A stretch of 11,520 nucleotides of DNA from Actinomycetota bacterium (lineage in GTDB: Bacteria; Actinomycetota; Actinomycetes; Nanopelagicales; Nanopelagicaceae): positions 1-11,520 of the forward strand of contig RGOY01000025.1 in assembly GCA_010028225.1 (NCBI GenBank). Direction: 5' to 3'. How positions within the stretch are numbered: the stretch's first letter is position 1; every line of letters begins with the position of its first letter. Both the position numbers and the translations under genes were made by a program. Shown here one piece after another: positions 1 through 6,354 of this stretch. Under the pieces are notes generated by a model. The model was not told the DNA's origin and did not search any database. It saw nothing but the letters and a program-made list of their open reading frames with translations.

Positions 1-249
1 TTTTTGAACGAGAACATCTTTGAGCGCGAGTGGGATTCCAGCAAGAGGCGGAAGTTCTTCACCTTTCTTGCGTCGCTCATCGATGATTGAAGCGCTCTCA
101 AGCGCACCTTCCTTATCCAGATGGAGAAAGGCTTTGACCTTTGAATCTACTGCATCAATTCTCTCAAAGTGCTTCTTCGTCAGCTCCGTAGCAGTGGTCT
201 CACCTGATGCGAGAGCCTTTGACATTTCATGCGCGCTCTCTCTGATCAT
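1..249 (-). CDS. gatA: Glutamyl-/aspartyl-tRNA amidotransferase subunit A, N-terminal part (cut by window edge)
   Basis: Only the first 83 codons are visible; the gene runs off the left edge. GatA is the amidase subunit of GatCAB. It releases ammonia from glutamine to convert Glu-tRNA(Gln) to Gln-tRNA(Gln), and Asp-tRNA(Asn) to Asn-tRNA(Asn), in the cytoplasm of bacteria lacking the direct synthetases. The visible part carries the family N-terminal helix region and then PLAGIPLALKDVLVQK near residues 67-82. This matches the amidase-signature segment G-I-P-x-x-x-K-D, and Lys77 corresponds to the first catalytic lysine of the Ser-cisSer-Lys triad. The two serines lie outside the window. The start ATG overlaps the gatC stop by four bases (ATGA), so the genes are translationally coupled. 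Full members of the family are about 490 residues. Identification is confident despite the truncation. Confidence 0.93.
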   Translation of the reverse strand, partial: MIRESAHEMSKALASGETTATELTKKHFERIDAVDSKVKAFLHLDKEGALESASIIDERRKKGEELPPLAGIPLALKDVLVQK

Positions 250-554
250 GCCTCTTCACCCAAAATCTGTGGGACTTTAAAGCGACCATCTTCTCTTGCT
301 GGCGCGCCTGAGAGAGCTTCTTGCGCACTGAGAGATGGCCTCACCTCATCTTCACGAAATACATTGAGCAGCGGCAGTGGGTGCGATGTTGGCGCAACAT
401 CTTCGCCTGCCACTTCACTAACTCGCGCTACGGCAGTCAGGATGACATCTAGTTCGTTCGATAGATGATCAAGTTCGCTCTCACTCATATCGATGCGAGC
501 CAATTTCGCAAGGTGTGCAACTTCCTCACGCGAGATCGAAGGCTTATCAGACAT
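246..554 (-). CDS. gatC: Glutamyl-/aspartyl-tRNA amidotransferase subunit C
   Basis: GatC is the small subunit that wraps around GatA and GatB and holds the GatCAB complex together. The 102-residue product starts MSDKPSISREEVAHLAKLAR. It contains the family block SREEVAHLAKLARI near residues 8-21, PTSHPLPLLNVFRED at 55-69, and the C-terminal GAPAREDGRFKVPQILG at 83-99. All are typical of actinobacterial GatC. The frame stays open to a more upstream ATG at 587, but the extra 11 residues do not resemble the family N-terminus, so I chose the ATG at 554. That leaves a 39 bp gap after obgE. A clear Shine-Dalgarno is not seen; a GGTAGG run about 10 bases upstream is the best candidate. The gene is probably co-transcribed with obgE and is coupled to gatA by a 4 bp overlap. 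Confidence 0.93.
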   Translation of the reverse strand: MSDKPSISREEVAHLAKLARIDMSESELDHLSNELDVILTAVARVSEVAGEDVAPTSHPLPLLNVFREDEVRPSLSAQEALSGAPAREDGRFKVPQILGEEA

Positions 555-593
555 GATGATTAGCCTACCGATATCTCTTAACAACACGGAAAA

Positions 594-1970
594 TCATCGA
601 TCCCGCTCCCATGGAATCCTCAAATCATCACCACGAGGTCCCGCGAGTAATTCTGCGCCTGCTTCAATCGTTGGCTCCCAGTCGAAAACCACGGCATCAT
701 CGCCACTTCCGATTCGTACTTCACTACCTTCTCTCGCGCCGACTTTGAAAAGTTGTTTCTCCACACCTGCCCGCGCCAATCGATCGGCGAGATATCCAAT
801 CGCCTCTCTATTTGAGAAATCTGTCTGCGCGACCCAACGTTCGACTTTAGCTCCAGTGACGGTAAAGGAACCATCCTTGTTTGCGACGACATCAAAACCA
901 GAATCATCGATGGCAGGTGGAGTGAGAACGATTCGGGTTCGCTCAACAACTTCTTGTTGTGAACGGAAACTAGAGATGGCCTCTGCCATCGCATTGAGCA
1001 AAGCAGGAAGGCCTTCACGGGTTGCCGCACTCACAGGGAAAACTTTGTAACCGCGCCCTTGGAGATTCGATTTCACCATCTCTGCCATCGCTTCGCCATC
1101 TGGGAGATCTATCTTGTTAAGTGCAATGATTCGTGGTCGATTGGCGAGTGGAATCTCTGCTTCATAGAGCGCAAGTTCCTTTTCTATAACATCGAAATCT
1201 CTCAAGGGATCGCGATCGCTCTCTAAAGTTGCGCAGTCAAGGACGTGAACTAGTACAGCACAACGCTCAACGTGGCGAAGGAATTCGAGGCCAAGACCTT
1301 TTCCTTCGCTAGCGCCAGGAATAAGTCCCGGTACATCTGCGACAGTGAAGCGGGTATCTCCCACTTTGACGACGCCGAGATTCGGGACCAAAGTCGTAAA
1401 GGGATAGTCAGCAATCTTCGGTCTCGCTGCTGATATCGCCGCAATCAACGATGACTTTCCTGCCGATGGGTAACCAACGAGTGCAATATCAGCAACGCTC
1501 TTTAACTCTAAGTGGAGAGTTCGCTTCTCTCCTGGTTCACCTTTGAGCGCAAAGCCAGGGGCGCGTCTCTTTCGCGAAGCCAGCGCTGCATTTCCAAGAC
1601 CACCTCGTCCACCTTGTGCCGCGATGAATCTTGTTCCAGCTCCAATCAAATCAGCGAGTACTTCACCATTCTCATTCGAAACAACTGTGCCCTCGGGAAC
1701 CGGAAGAATTAAATCTTCGCCAGACGGGCCGTCTTGTTTTCCACCTTGACCACCTCGACCCGACGTTGCATTTCGATGCGGTGAATGATGAAAATCAATC
1801 AACGTTGTGACATTGGGATCAACGACGAGAACTACATCTCCACCCCGACCGCCGTCGCCACCATCAGGTCCACCGAGTGGAACAAATTTTTCTCGATGCA
1901 CGGAGACGCAGCCATCACCACCTTTGCCAGCAGTGGCATAGAGAGTGACGCGATCGACGAAGCTCGCCAT
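594..1970 (-). CDS. obgE: Obg-family GTPase (50S ribosome assembly / stress GTPase)
   Basis: This is a 458-residue Obg/CgtA protein, an essential GTPase that binds late 50S precursors and links growth to nucleotide status. Residues 1-159 form the glycine-rich Obg fold (for example GGDGGRGGDV and GGRGGLGN). The G domain follows: P-loop GYPSAGKS at 166-173, switch I threonines at 192-193, DVPG at 212-215, NKID at 285-288 and SAAT at 314-317. Residues from about 355 to 435 form the OCT domain found in actinobacterial and Gram-positive Obg, with the segment TGAKVERWVAQTDFSN. All nucleotide-binding motifs look intact. The ATG at 1970 begins MASFVDRV, the usual family start, with AGAGAGG about 10 bases upstream. 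An intrinsic terminator lies between rpmA and this gene, so obgE may need its own promoter or readthrough. Downstream lies gatC rather than the proB usual in many actinobacteria. Confidence 0.97.
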   Translation of the reverse strand: MASFVDRVTLYATAGKGGDGCVSVHREKFVPLGGPDGGDGGRGGDVVLVVDPNVTTLIDFHHSPHRNATSGRGGQGGKQDGPSGEDLILPVPEGTVVSNENGEVLADLIGAGTRFIAAQGGRGGLGNAALASRKRRAPGFALKGEPGEKRTLHLELKSVADIALVGYPSAGKSSLIAAISAARPKIADYPFTTLVPNLGVVKVGDTRFTVADVPGLIPGASEGKGLGLEFLRHVERCAVLVHVLDCATLESDRDPLRDFDVIEKELALYEAEIPLANRPRIIALNKIDLPDGEAMAEMVKSNLQGRGYKVFPVSAATREGLPALLNAMAEAISSFRSQQEVVERTRIVLTPPAIDDSGFDVVANKDGSFTVTGAKVERWVAQTDFSNREAIGYLADRLARAGVEKQLFKVGAREGSEVRIGSGDDAVVFDWEPTIEAGAELLAGPRGDDLRIPWERDR

Positions 1971-2001
1971 CTTTTCTACACCTCTCTTTCACATTACTTC
2001 T

Positions 2002-2011
2002 GGCTTAAGCC
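2002..2011. promoter_or_regulatory. Perfect 10-bp palindrome upstream of obgE
   Basis: GGCTTAAGCC is a perfect loop-free palindrome. It sits just after the T-tract of the rpmA terminator and about 31 bp before the obgE start codon. A dyad here could be an operator controlling an obgE promoter, but palindromes of this length also occur by chance. No convincing -35/-10 pair could be placed in this short gap. Confidence 0.2.
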
Positions 2012-2015
2012 CTCA

Positions 2016-2048
2016 AAAAGAAAAATCGGGCCCGCGTGGCGGACCCGA
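2016..2048 (-). terminator. Rho-independent terminator after rpmA
   Basis: Read on the minus strand, the arm TCGGGTCCGC (2048-2039), the loop CAC (2038-2036) and the arm GCGGGCCCGA (2035-2026) form a 10-bp GC-rich stem. It has a single T-G wobble and a triloop. The run TTTTTCTTTT follows immediately (2025-2016). This is a textbook intrinsic terminator placed 20 bp past the rpmA stop. It should end most rplU-rpmA transcripts before obgE. Confidence 0.9.
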
Positions 2049-2068
2049 CTCTTGGAATTCCGCTGTTG

Positions 2069-2323
2069 TTACGAAACCGGGACGATATTGACGACTTTAC
2101 GACCGCGAGCGTGGCCGAACTCGACCGTTCCTGATGCCAACGCGAAGAGCGTGTCATCTTTTCCGATTCCCACATTTTTTCCTGGATGGAACTTGGTGCC
2201 GCGCTGGCGGACCAAGATCTCGCCGCTGTTGACTACCTGACCACCGAATCGCTTGATACCGAGGAATTGTGGATTGGAATCGCGACCGTTTCGTGTCGAG
2301 GAGACACCCTTTTTACTTGCCAT
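2069..2323 (-). CDS. rpmA: 50S ribosomal protein bL27
   Basis: This 84-residue protein is bL27, which sits in the large subunit near the peptidyl transferase centre and contacts the P-site tRNA through its N-terminal tail. The sequence MASKKGVSSTRNGRDSNPQF and the following LGIKRFGGQ, RQRGTKFHPG and FALASGTVEFGHARGRK segments match the family along its whole length. Position 3 is Ser where many bacteria have His (usually MAHKKG), a minor variation. A strong Shine-Dalgarno, AAGGAGG, lies 8 bases before the ATG. No N-terminal extension of the kind cleaved in Firmicutes is present. The gene follows rplU after a 34 bp gap and is the last gene before a strong terminator. Confidence 0.98.
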   Translation of the reverse strand: MASKKGVSSTRNGRDSNPQFLGIKRFGGQVVNSGEILVRQRGTKFHPGKNVGIGKDDTLFALASGTVEFGHARGRKVVNIVPVS

Positions 2324-2357
2324 CTCTTCGCCTCCTTATTTACCTGATTTACCTAAA

Positions 2358-2672
2358 TTACTTTGCACCATTGATCGCGGTGATTTTCACTCGCGTGTTC
2401 TTGGAACGAAAACCTTGACGACGGCGATAACCCGTCTTGTTCTTGTAACGAAGTATGTGGATCTTCGGACCTTTAACCTCATCGACAATCTCGCCAGTGA
2501 CTTTGACTGAAGCGAGGGCCTTTGGATCAGCAGTGACTTTCTCACCATCAACTACTAAAAGTGCAGGGAATGAGACGGAAGCGCCACTTGTAGCGTCGAG
2601 ACGATCGACGATGATTGTGTCGCCGACGGCAACTTTCTCTTGACGGCCGCCTGCTTTGACGATTGCGTACAC
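2358..2672 (-). CDS. rplU: 50S ribosomal protein bL21
   Basis: bL21 is a primary assembly protein of the large subunit that binds 23S rRNA. The mature frame reads YAIVKAGGRQEKVAVGDTII from residue 2. The C-terminal segment, with KIHILRYKNKTGYRRRQGFR and then TRVKITAI, is the typical rRNA-binding part of the family. I place the start at the GTG at 2672-2670, giving 104 residues, rather than the in-frame ATG at 2684. The GTG product matches the usual family N-terminus (M-YAIV), and GGAGAG sits at the right distance before it, overlapping that ATG. Nothing resembling a Shine-Dalgarno precedes the ATG itself. The gene is probably transcribed from the promoter near 2797-2826, together with rpmA. 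Confidence 0.96.
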   Translation of the reverse strand: MYAIVKAGGRQEKVAVGDTIIVDRLDATSGASVSFPALLVVDGEKVTADPKALASVKVTGEIVDEVKGPKIHILRYKNKTGYRRRQGFRSKNTRVKITAINGAK

Positions 2673-2676
2673 GATT

Positions 2677-2682
2677 CTCTCC
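2677..2682 (-). promoter_or_regulatory. Shine-Dalgarno deciding the rplU GTG start
   Basis: GGAGAG lies with its GGAG core 6 bases upstream of the GTG at 2672-2670. The upstream in-frame ATG (2684-2682) shares a base with this element and has no ribosome binding site of its own. The GTG is therefore the likely start of L21. Confidence 0.7.
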
Positions 2683-2686
2683 ATCT

Positions 2687-2747
2687 ACTTCGAACTACGT
2701 CGAACTTCTTTGAACTAGTTGTTGTCGAACTCCACACTCACTTCGAA
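2687..2747 (-). repeat. Repeated GTTCRA elements in the rplU leader
   Basis: On the minus strand the hexamer AGTTCG or AGTTCA occurs four times, at 2731-2726, 2716-2711, 2706-2701 and 2696-2691. The last three are spaced exactly 10 bp apart. A degenerate fifth copy, CATTCG, lies at 2749-2744. The 8-mer ACTTCGAA (plus strand) also occurs twice, at 2687-2694 and 2740-2747. The cluster lies in the untranslated region just before the L21 start. Its role is unknown; protein or RNA recognition is possible. Confidence 0.55.
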
Positions 2748-2796
2748 TGCAGAAACTCAAACGGCCTTTCGAATCCCCATCCGTGGCCAGCGGTAA

Positions 2797-2826
2797 AGGA
2801 TAGGCAACCGCCCCAATGGGGGTCAA
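2797..2826 (-). promoter_or_regulatory. Candidate sigma-70-type promoter for rplU-rpmA
   Basis: TTGACC at 2826-2821 (five of six to the -35 consensus) is followed after 18 bp by TATCCT at 2802-2797 (four of six to the -10 consensus). Transcription would begin near 2790 and give a leader of about 118 bases. The spacer holds an inverted repeat, CCCC-ATT-GGGG in transcript sense (2821-2811), which could be an operator. This is the best promoter match noticed in the window, by eye. Confidence 0.6.
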
Positions 2827-2832
2827 ACTGGC

Positions 2833-4974
2833 CTATTCGGCTGTGATTACCCCAGTGCTTACGGCTCGTCTTCGACGTCTGCCAAAACCGCGTTTTGGCT
2901 CATCTTCTGACTTCTCACTATCTTTGAACGAGTCCACCTCTTCTACCGATTCACCACTGGATTGACCGATAGATTCATTATCCGAATCACCACTTTTATC
3001 AGTGGAGTTATCTCCAAGCAATGATTCTTTGAAAGCAGCAGGAAGTTCTCGTTCCGGAGCGCGCTTTGTCACTGGGTCTGAGTGAATATGTATTCCTCGG
3101 CCTGAACATGAATCGCAGACAGTCGAAAAAGCTTCAATCAAACCTTGCCCAACACGCTTTCTCGTCATCTGAACCAAGCCAAGTGATGTCACCTCAGCGA
3201 CCTGATGCTTGGTTCGATCGCGGCCAAGGCACTCAACGAGGCGTCGAAGGACTTGTTCACGGTTTGACTCAAGGACCATATCAATGAAGTCGATGACGAT
3301 GATTCCGCCAAGATCTCGAAGACGAAGTTGGCGAGCAATCTCCTCCGCAGCCTCCAAGTTATTTTTCGTGACAGTCTCTTCTAGGTTTCCACCTTTACCG
3401 ATGAACTTACCTGTGTTCACATCGATGACGACCATAGCTTCAGTACGATCGATGACAAGAGAACCACCTGATGGCAGATAGACCTTACGATCTAACGCTT
3501 TAGCGAGTTGTTCGTCAATATTGAATTCCGCAAATATGTCGTTACTGCCGGTGTACTTCTCGATTCGCTCACTCAACTCTGGTGCAACGTGCGAGAGATA
3601 ATTGTTGATGTCATCCCACGCTCCTTCACCTTGCACCTTGAGGCTCTTGAAGTCGGCATTGAAGATATCTCGAATGACGCGCACGGTGAGATCGGGTTCA
3701 CCGTAAAGCTGGGTCGGTGTATTGATGTTCTTTTTATCTGACTTTGCTTTGATGTCCTCCCATTGCGCCTTTAACCTGGCAACGTCACGGGTGAGCTCTT
3801 CTTCGCTCGCACCTTCTGCGGCGGTACGGACGATGACGCCCTCTTCTTCAGTGATGAGATTTGAAAGAATCGATTTGAGTCTTGCTCTCTCATTCTCTGG
3901 CAGTTTCCTGCTAATCCCGCTCATCTCGCCACCTGGCACGAAGACCACATATCGACCAGGAAGTGAAACTTGAGAAGTGAGGCGAGCGCCCTTCTGACCG
4001 ATCGGATCTTTCGTCACCTGAACCATCACCATCTGGCCGGATTTCAGTACATGCTCGATCTTCTTCTCTTTATTCTCAGAAAGACCTGCTTCATCCCAAT
4101 TCACTTCACCGGCATAGAGAACTGCATTTCTCCCCTTGCCGATGTCGACGAAGGCAGCCTCCATCGAAGGCAAAACATTCTGAACTTTTCCGAGATAGAC
4201 GTTTCCAACATAGGAAACGTTGCTGTTTCGGTTGACGTAGTGCTCGACCAAAATCTTGTCTTCAAGGACAGCGATCTGAGTTCGATCACCTTTTTGACGC
4301 ACCAGCATCTCTCGATTAACCGATTCTCTACGAGCAAGGAATTCACCTTCAGTGAGGATGACACTGCGGCGACGATTCTCTTTATAGGAATCGCGATATG
4401 AATCTCTGTAGGGCTCTCGATTAGAGTCCCTGAAGCCTCGTGACGCTCGTGGACCGCGACGTTCGCGGCGATAGTCATCACGCTTTTCGCGGGTACGAGA
4501 TGGAGTGGTTCTCGCGGGACGCTCTTCGCGAACCTTGACTACGGTGACAACGCCATCTTCATCGACTACCTCACCTGCGGCGACATTCTCTTGTCCAGGA
4601 CGAATGCGTTTTCTTCTCTTTCGAACTTTGATCTCACCCGCTTCACGCTTTTCAGCAGAATCTTCACTGCTCTCTACACTCGACACGTCGCCATCTCGAT
4701 GACGACCGCGTCCACCGCGCCTTCTTCTCCTACGCCTTCCACCTTTATCGGAAAGATCATCACCTTCTACTTCCGGGGATGCCGCCGTCACCTTCCGTGC
4801 GCTCGGCGCGCGAGTGGTGGACTTTGTTGGTGGCGGTGCTTGGAATAGCGGGACTGGAATCGCCTTAGCAGCGCGCTTGGTCTTTGGCTCAGAGCTCTCA
4901 GCGGAAACTACGTCCTTAGATTCACTCTTCTTCTTGCGCGTGCGAACTTTCTTTTCAATTGGCTCATTCGCCAT
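2833..4974 (-). CDS. rne: Ribonuclease E/G family endoribonuclease
   Basis: This 713-residue RNase E/G makes the initial cuts in mRNA decay and in rRNA and tRNA processing. Residues 1-230 are a charged, probably disordered extension with arginine runs at 80-93 and 118-125 and tyrosine/arginine motifs at 184-203. The catalytic region follows: an S1-type RNA-binding domain from about 255 to 335, interrupted by the family's 5'-sensor insertion, then the DNase I-like part. Asp518 (VVIDVN) and Asp562 (VIDFID) correspond to the metal-binding aspartates 303 and 346 of E. coli RNase E. Cys620 and Cys623 (CDSC) form the Zn-link used for dimer pairing. The tail (about 630-713) is acidic and serine-rich and ends in GFGRRRRRAVSTG. 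A core flanked by two disordered arms is the actinobacterial layout. GAGG lies 7 bases before the ATG. The gene sits between rodA and rplU as in other actinobacteria. Confidence 0.96.
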   Translation of the reverse strand: MANEPIEKKVRTRKKKSESKDVVSAESSEPKTKRAAKAIPVPLFQAPPPTKSTTRAPSARKVTAASPEVEGDDLSDKGGRRRRRRRGGRGRHRDGDVSSVESSEDSAEKREAGEIKVRKRRKRIRPGQENVAAGEVVDEDGVVTVVKVREERPARTTPSRTREKRDDYRRERRGPRASRGFRDSNREPYRDSYRDSYKENRRRSVILTEGEFLARRESVNREMLVRQKGDRTQIAVLEDKILVEHYVNRNSNVSYVGNVYLGKVQNVLPSMEAAFVDIGKGRNAVLYAGEVNWDEAGLSENKEKKIEHVLKSGQMVMVQVTKDPIGQKGARLTSQVSLPGRYVVFVPGGEMSGISRKLPENERARLKSILSNLITEEEGVIVRTAAEGASEEELTRDVARLKAQWEDIKAKSDKKNINTPTQLYGEPDLTVRVIRDIFNADFKSLKVQGEGAWDDINNYLSHVAPELSERIEKYTGSNDIFAEFNIDEQLAKALDRKVYLPSGGSLVIDRTEAMVVIDVNTGKFIGKGGNLEETVTKNNLEAAEEIARQLRLRDLGGIIVIDFIDMVLESNREQVLRRLVECLGRDRTKHQVAEVTSLGLVQMTRKRVGQGLIEAFSTVCDSCSGRGIHIHSDPVTKRAPERELPAAFKESLLGDNSTDKSGDSDNESIGQSSGESVEEVDSFKDSEKSEDEPKRGFGRRRRRAVSTGVITAE

Positions 4975-5202
4975 TAGTTAAACCTCAAATCCTTCGTTCA
5001 AATCTCTCGTTGTCGATCTTCGTGGAGCAGCCAAAGGGCTGTTCTAGTCAGCGAGATATGCACATTCCGAAAGCGACCGCACGTTTCATGGAGCGGTACA
5101 AGCCTTCAAACTAAAACCTGTGCGCATCAGCGCTGGCGTAAGTATGGCAGAGAGGAGCGGTTGCGCCTAATCACGCGAAGAATAAGCGTGTTTTCTGCTC
5201 TC
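4975..5202 (-). other. Intergenic gap rodA-rne, likely RNase E leader
   Basis: This 228 bp stretch carries no credible gene. In transcript sense it holds several short inverted repeats: CACGC/GCGTG just after rodA, ACCGC/GCGGT (5097-5076, 12-base loop) and CAGCC/GGCTG with a CTTT loop (near 5043-5030). None is followed by a T-run, so no intrinsic terminator for rodA is seen. No convincing -35/-10 pair was found, although an rne promoter is expected here. E. coli RNase E represses itself through its 5' leader; whether this one does is unknown. Confidence 0.4.
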
Positions 5203-6354
5203 CTATCGAGTGCTTCGAAGGTGCACATTCTGTAAGAGCCCGATCCCGATCAAGCAGGCAAACATGCTTGATCCACCATACGAGATGAAGGGAAGCGGAA
5301 CGCCAGTCATTGGCATCAATCCCATGGTCATTCCAATATTTTCAAATGTCTGGAATGCAAACCAAGCAATGACACCGATACAAACTAATCGCCCGAACAT
5401 ATCGTTTGTTCTCTTTGCGATAGCAAATGCGCGAAGCAATATTATGAGATAGAGCAAAATAATGAGGCCAGAACCAAGGAATCCCAGTTGCTCGCCAGCA
5501 ACAGTGAAAATAAAGTCAGTATGTTGTTCAGGAACAAATCTGCCATTTGTCTGCGGACCATCGAAGAGACCAGTTCCGGTTAGTCCACCTGAACCGATAG
5601 TGATACGTGCTTGGCGAAGTTGATAGCCACTCATCATCGGGTCAGCATTGGGGTCGATAAATGATTCGAGTCGTTTTACTTGATAATCGCTAACCATCCC
5701 CGTCTGTACCGCAACATAACCACTCACAATCGCAAGGAGAATCAACCCGAAGACCCATCGAATCTGTGCTCCAGAGACGGCGATGATGGTGACAACAGAT
5801 GCGCTAACAATCAGAATCGTCCCAAGATCTGGTTGGAGCACGATCAATAAGACCGGGATTGCTGCAACTGCAAGCGCCTTCAGTACATCTTCACTCTGGG
5901 GATATTTCTGATTGCCGTGTAACTCCGAGAGGATCAAGGCCATTCCCACGATGATCGTGATCTTTGCGAGCTCTGCAGGTTGAATCTGGAAACCACCCGG
6001 CAGACCTATCCACGCCCTCGCTCCATTGACCGTTACGCCAACGCCAGGGATCAGAACCAGGAGTAATCCAATAACGCCAACGCCCCAGAGGATTGGGGTG
6101 TAGGCACGAATTAACCTGTAATCGATAAGCGTCACGGCCCAGGCAAGGAGCACTCCAATCAAGATGTTGATGACATGTCTCTTGAGGTAGTACTGCGGGT
6201 CAAGGCCATTCGATGCGAACCAATCGCGCGTGGCCGCATAAACCAAAAGTGTGCCAATTCCAAGTAAGCCAACTACTGAAAAACCTAGCGCAAGATCCCA
6301 ATCACGCAGTGAGAAACGTGAAGATGAACGACGGTAGGAAAGGTCAGTTGCCAC
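5203..6354 (-). CDS. rodA: RodA, SEDS peptidoglycan glycosyltransferase of the elongasome
   Basis: RodA polymerises lipid II into glycan strands in the membrane and works as a pair with PBP2. The product is 383 residues with about ten membrane segments; residues 1-18 are a short polar start. The family extracellular motifs are present: NGARAWIGLPGGFQIQPAELAK at 110-131 with Trp115, and EQHTDFIFTVAGEQLGFLG at 276-294 with Asp280, which matches the aspartate essential in SEDS polymerases. The C-terminal GMTMGLMPMTGVPLPFISYG (341-360) is the family signature. The start is the GTG at 6354, since an in-frame stop lies one codon upstream and no other good start follows for over 100 codons. The GTG lies inside the end of mrdA (11 bp overlap), indicating translational coupling with its partner transpeptidase. 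Confidence 0.96.
   Translation of the reverse strand: MATDLSYRRSSSRFSLRDWDLALGFSVVGLLGIGTLLVYAATRDWFASNGLDPQYYLKRHVINILIGVLLAWAVTLIDYRLIRAYTPILWGVGVIGLLLVLIPGVGVTVNGARAWIGLPGGFQIQPAELAKITIIVGMALILSELHGNQKYPQSEDVLKALAVAAIPVLLIVLQPDLGTILIVSASVVTIIAVSGAQIRWVFGLILLAIVSGYVAVQTGMVSDYQVKRLESFIDPNADPMMSGYQLRQARITIGSGGLTGTGLFDGPQTNGRFVPEQHTDFIFTVAGEQLGFLGSGLIILLYLIILLRAFAIAKRTNDMFGRLVCIGVIAWFAFQTFENIGMTMGLMPMTGVPLPFISYGGSSMFACLIGIGLLQNVHLRSTR

Noticed and set aside
555..587. 11-residue upstream extension of GatC
   Set aside because: The residues do not match the family, and the ATG at 554 begins the conserved N-terminus.
493..1050. 185-codon open frame on the plus strand
   Set aside because: It lies antisense to the gatC start and the obgE end, which are both clearly conserved; its composition is Ser/Arg/Thr-rich as expected of a shadow frame.
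1785..2240. 151-codon open frame on the plus strand
   Set aside because: It covers the obgE start, the terminator and rpmA on the opposite strand. No ribosome binding site or family resemblance was seen.
2811..2822. CCCC/GGGG inverted repeat as a terminator of rne
   Set aside because: No T-run follows on the minus strand and the stem is 4 bp. It sits inside a promoter spacer, so an operator is the better reading.
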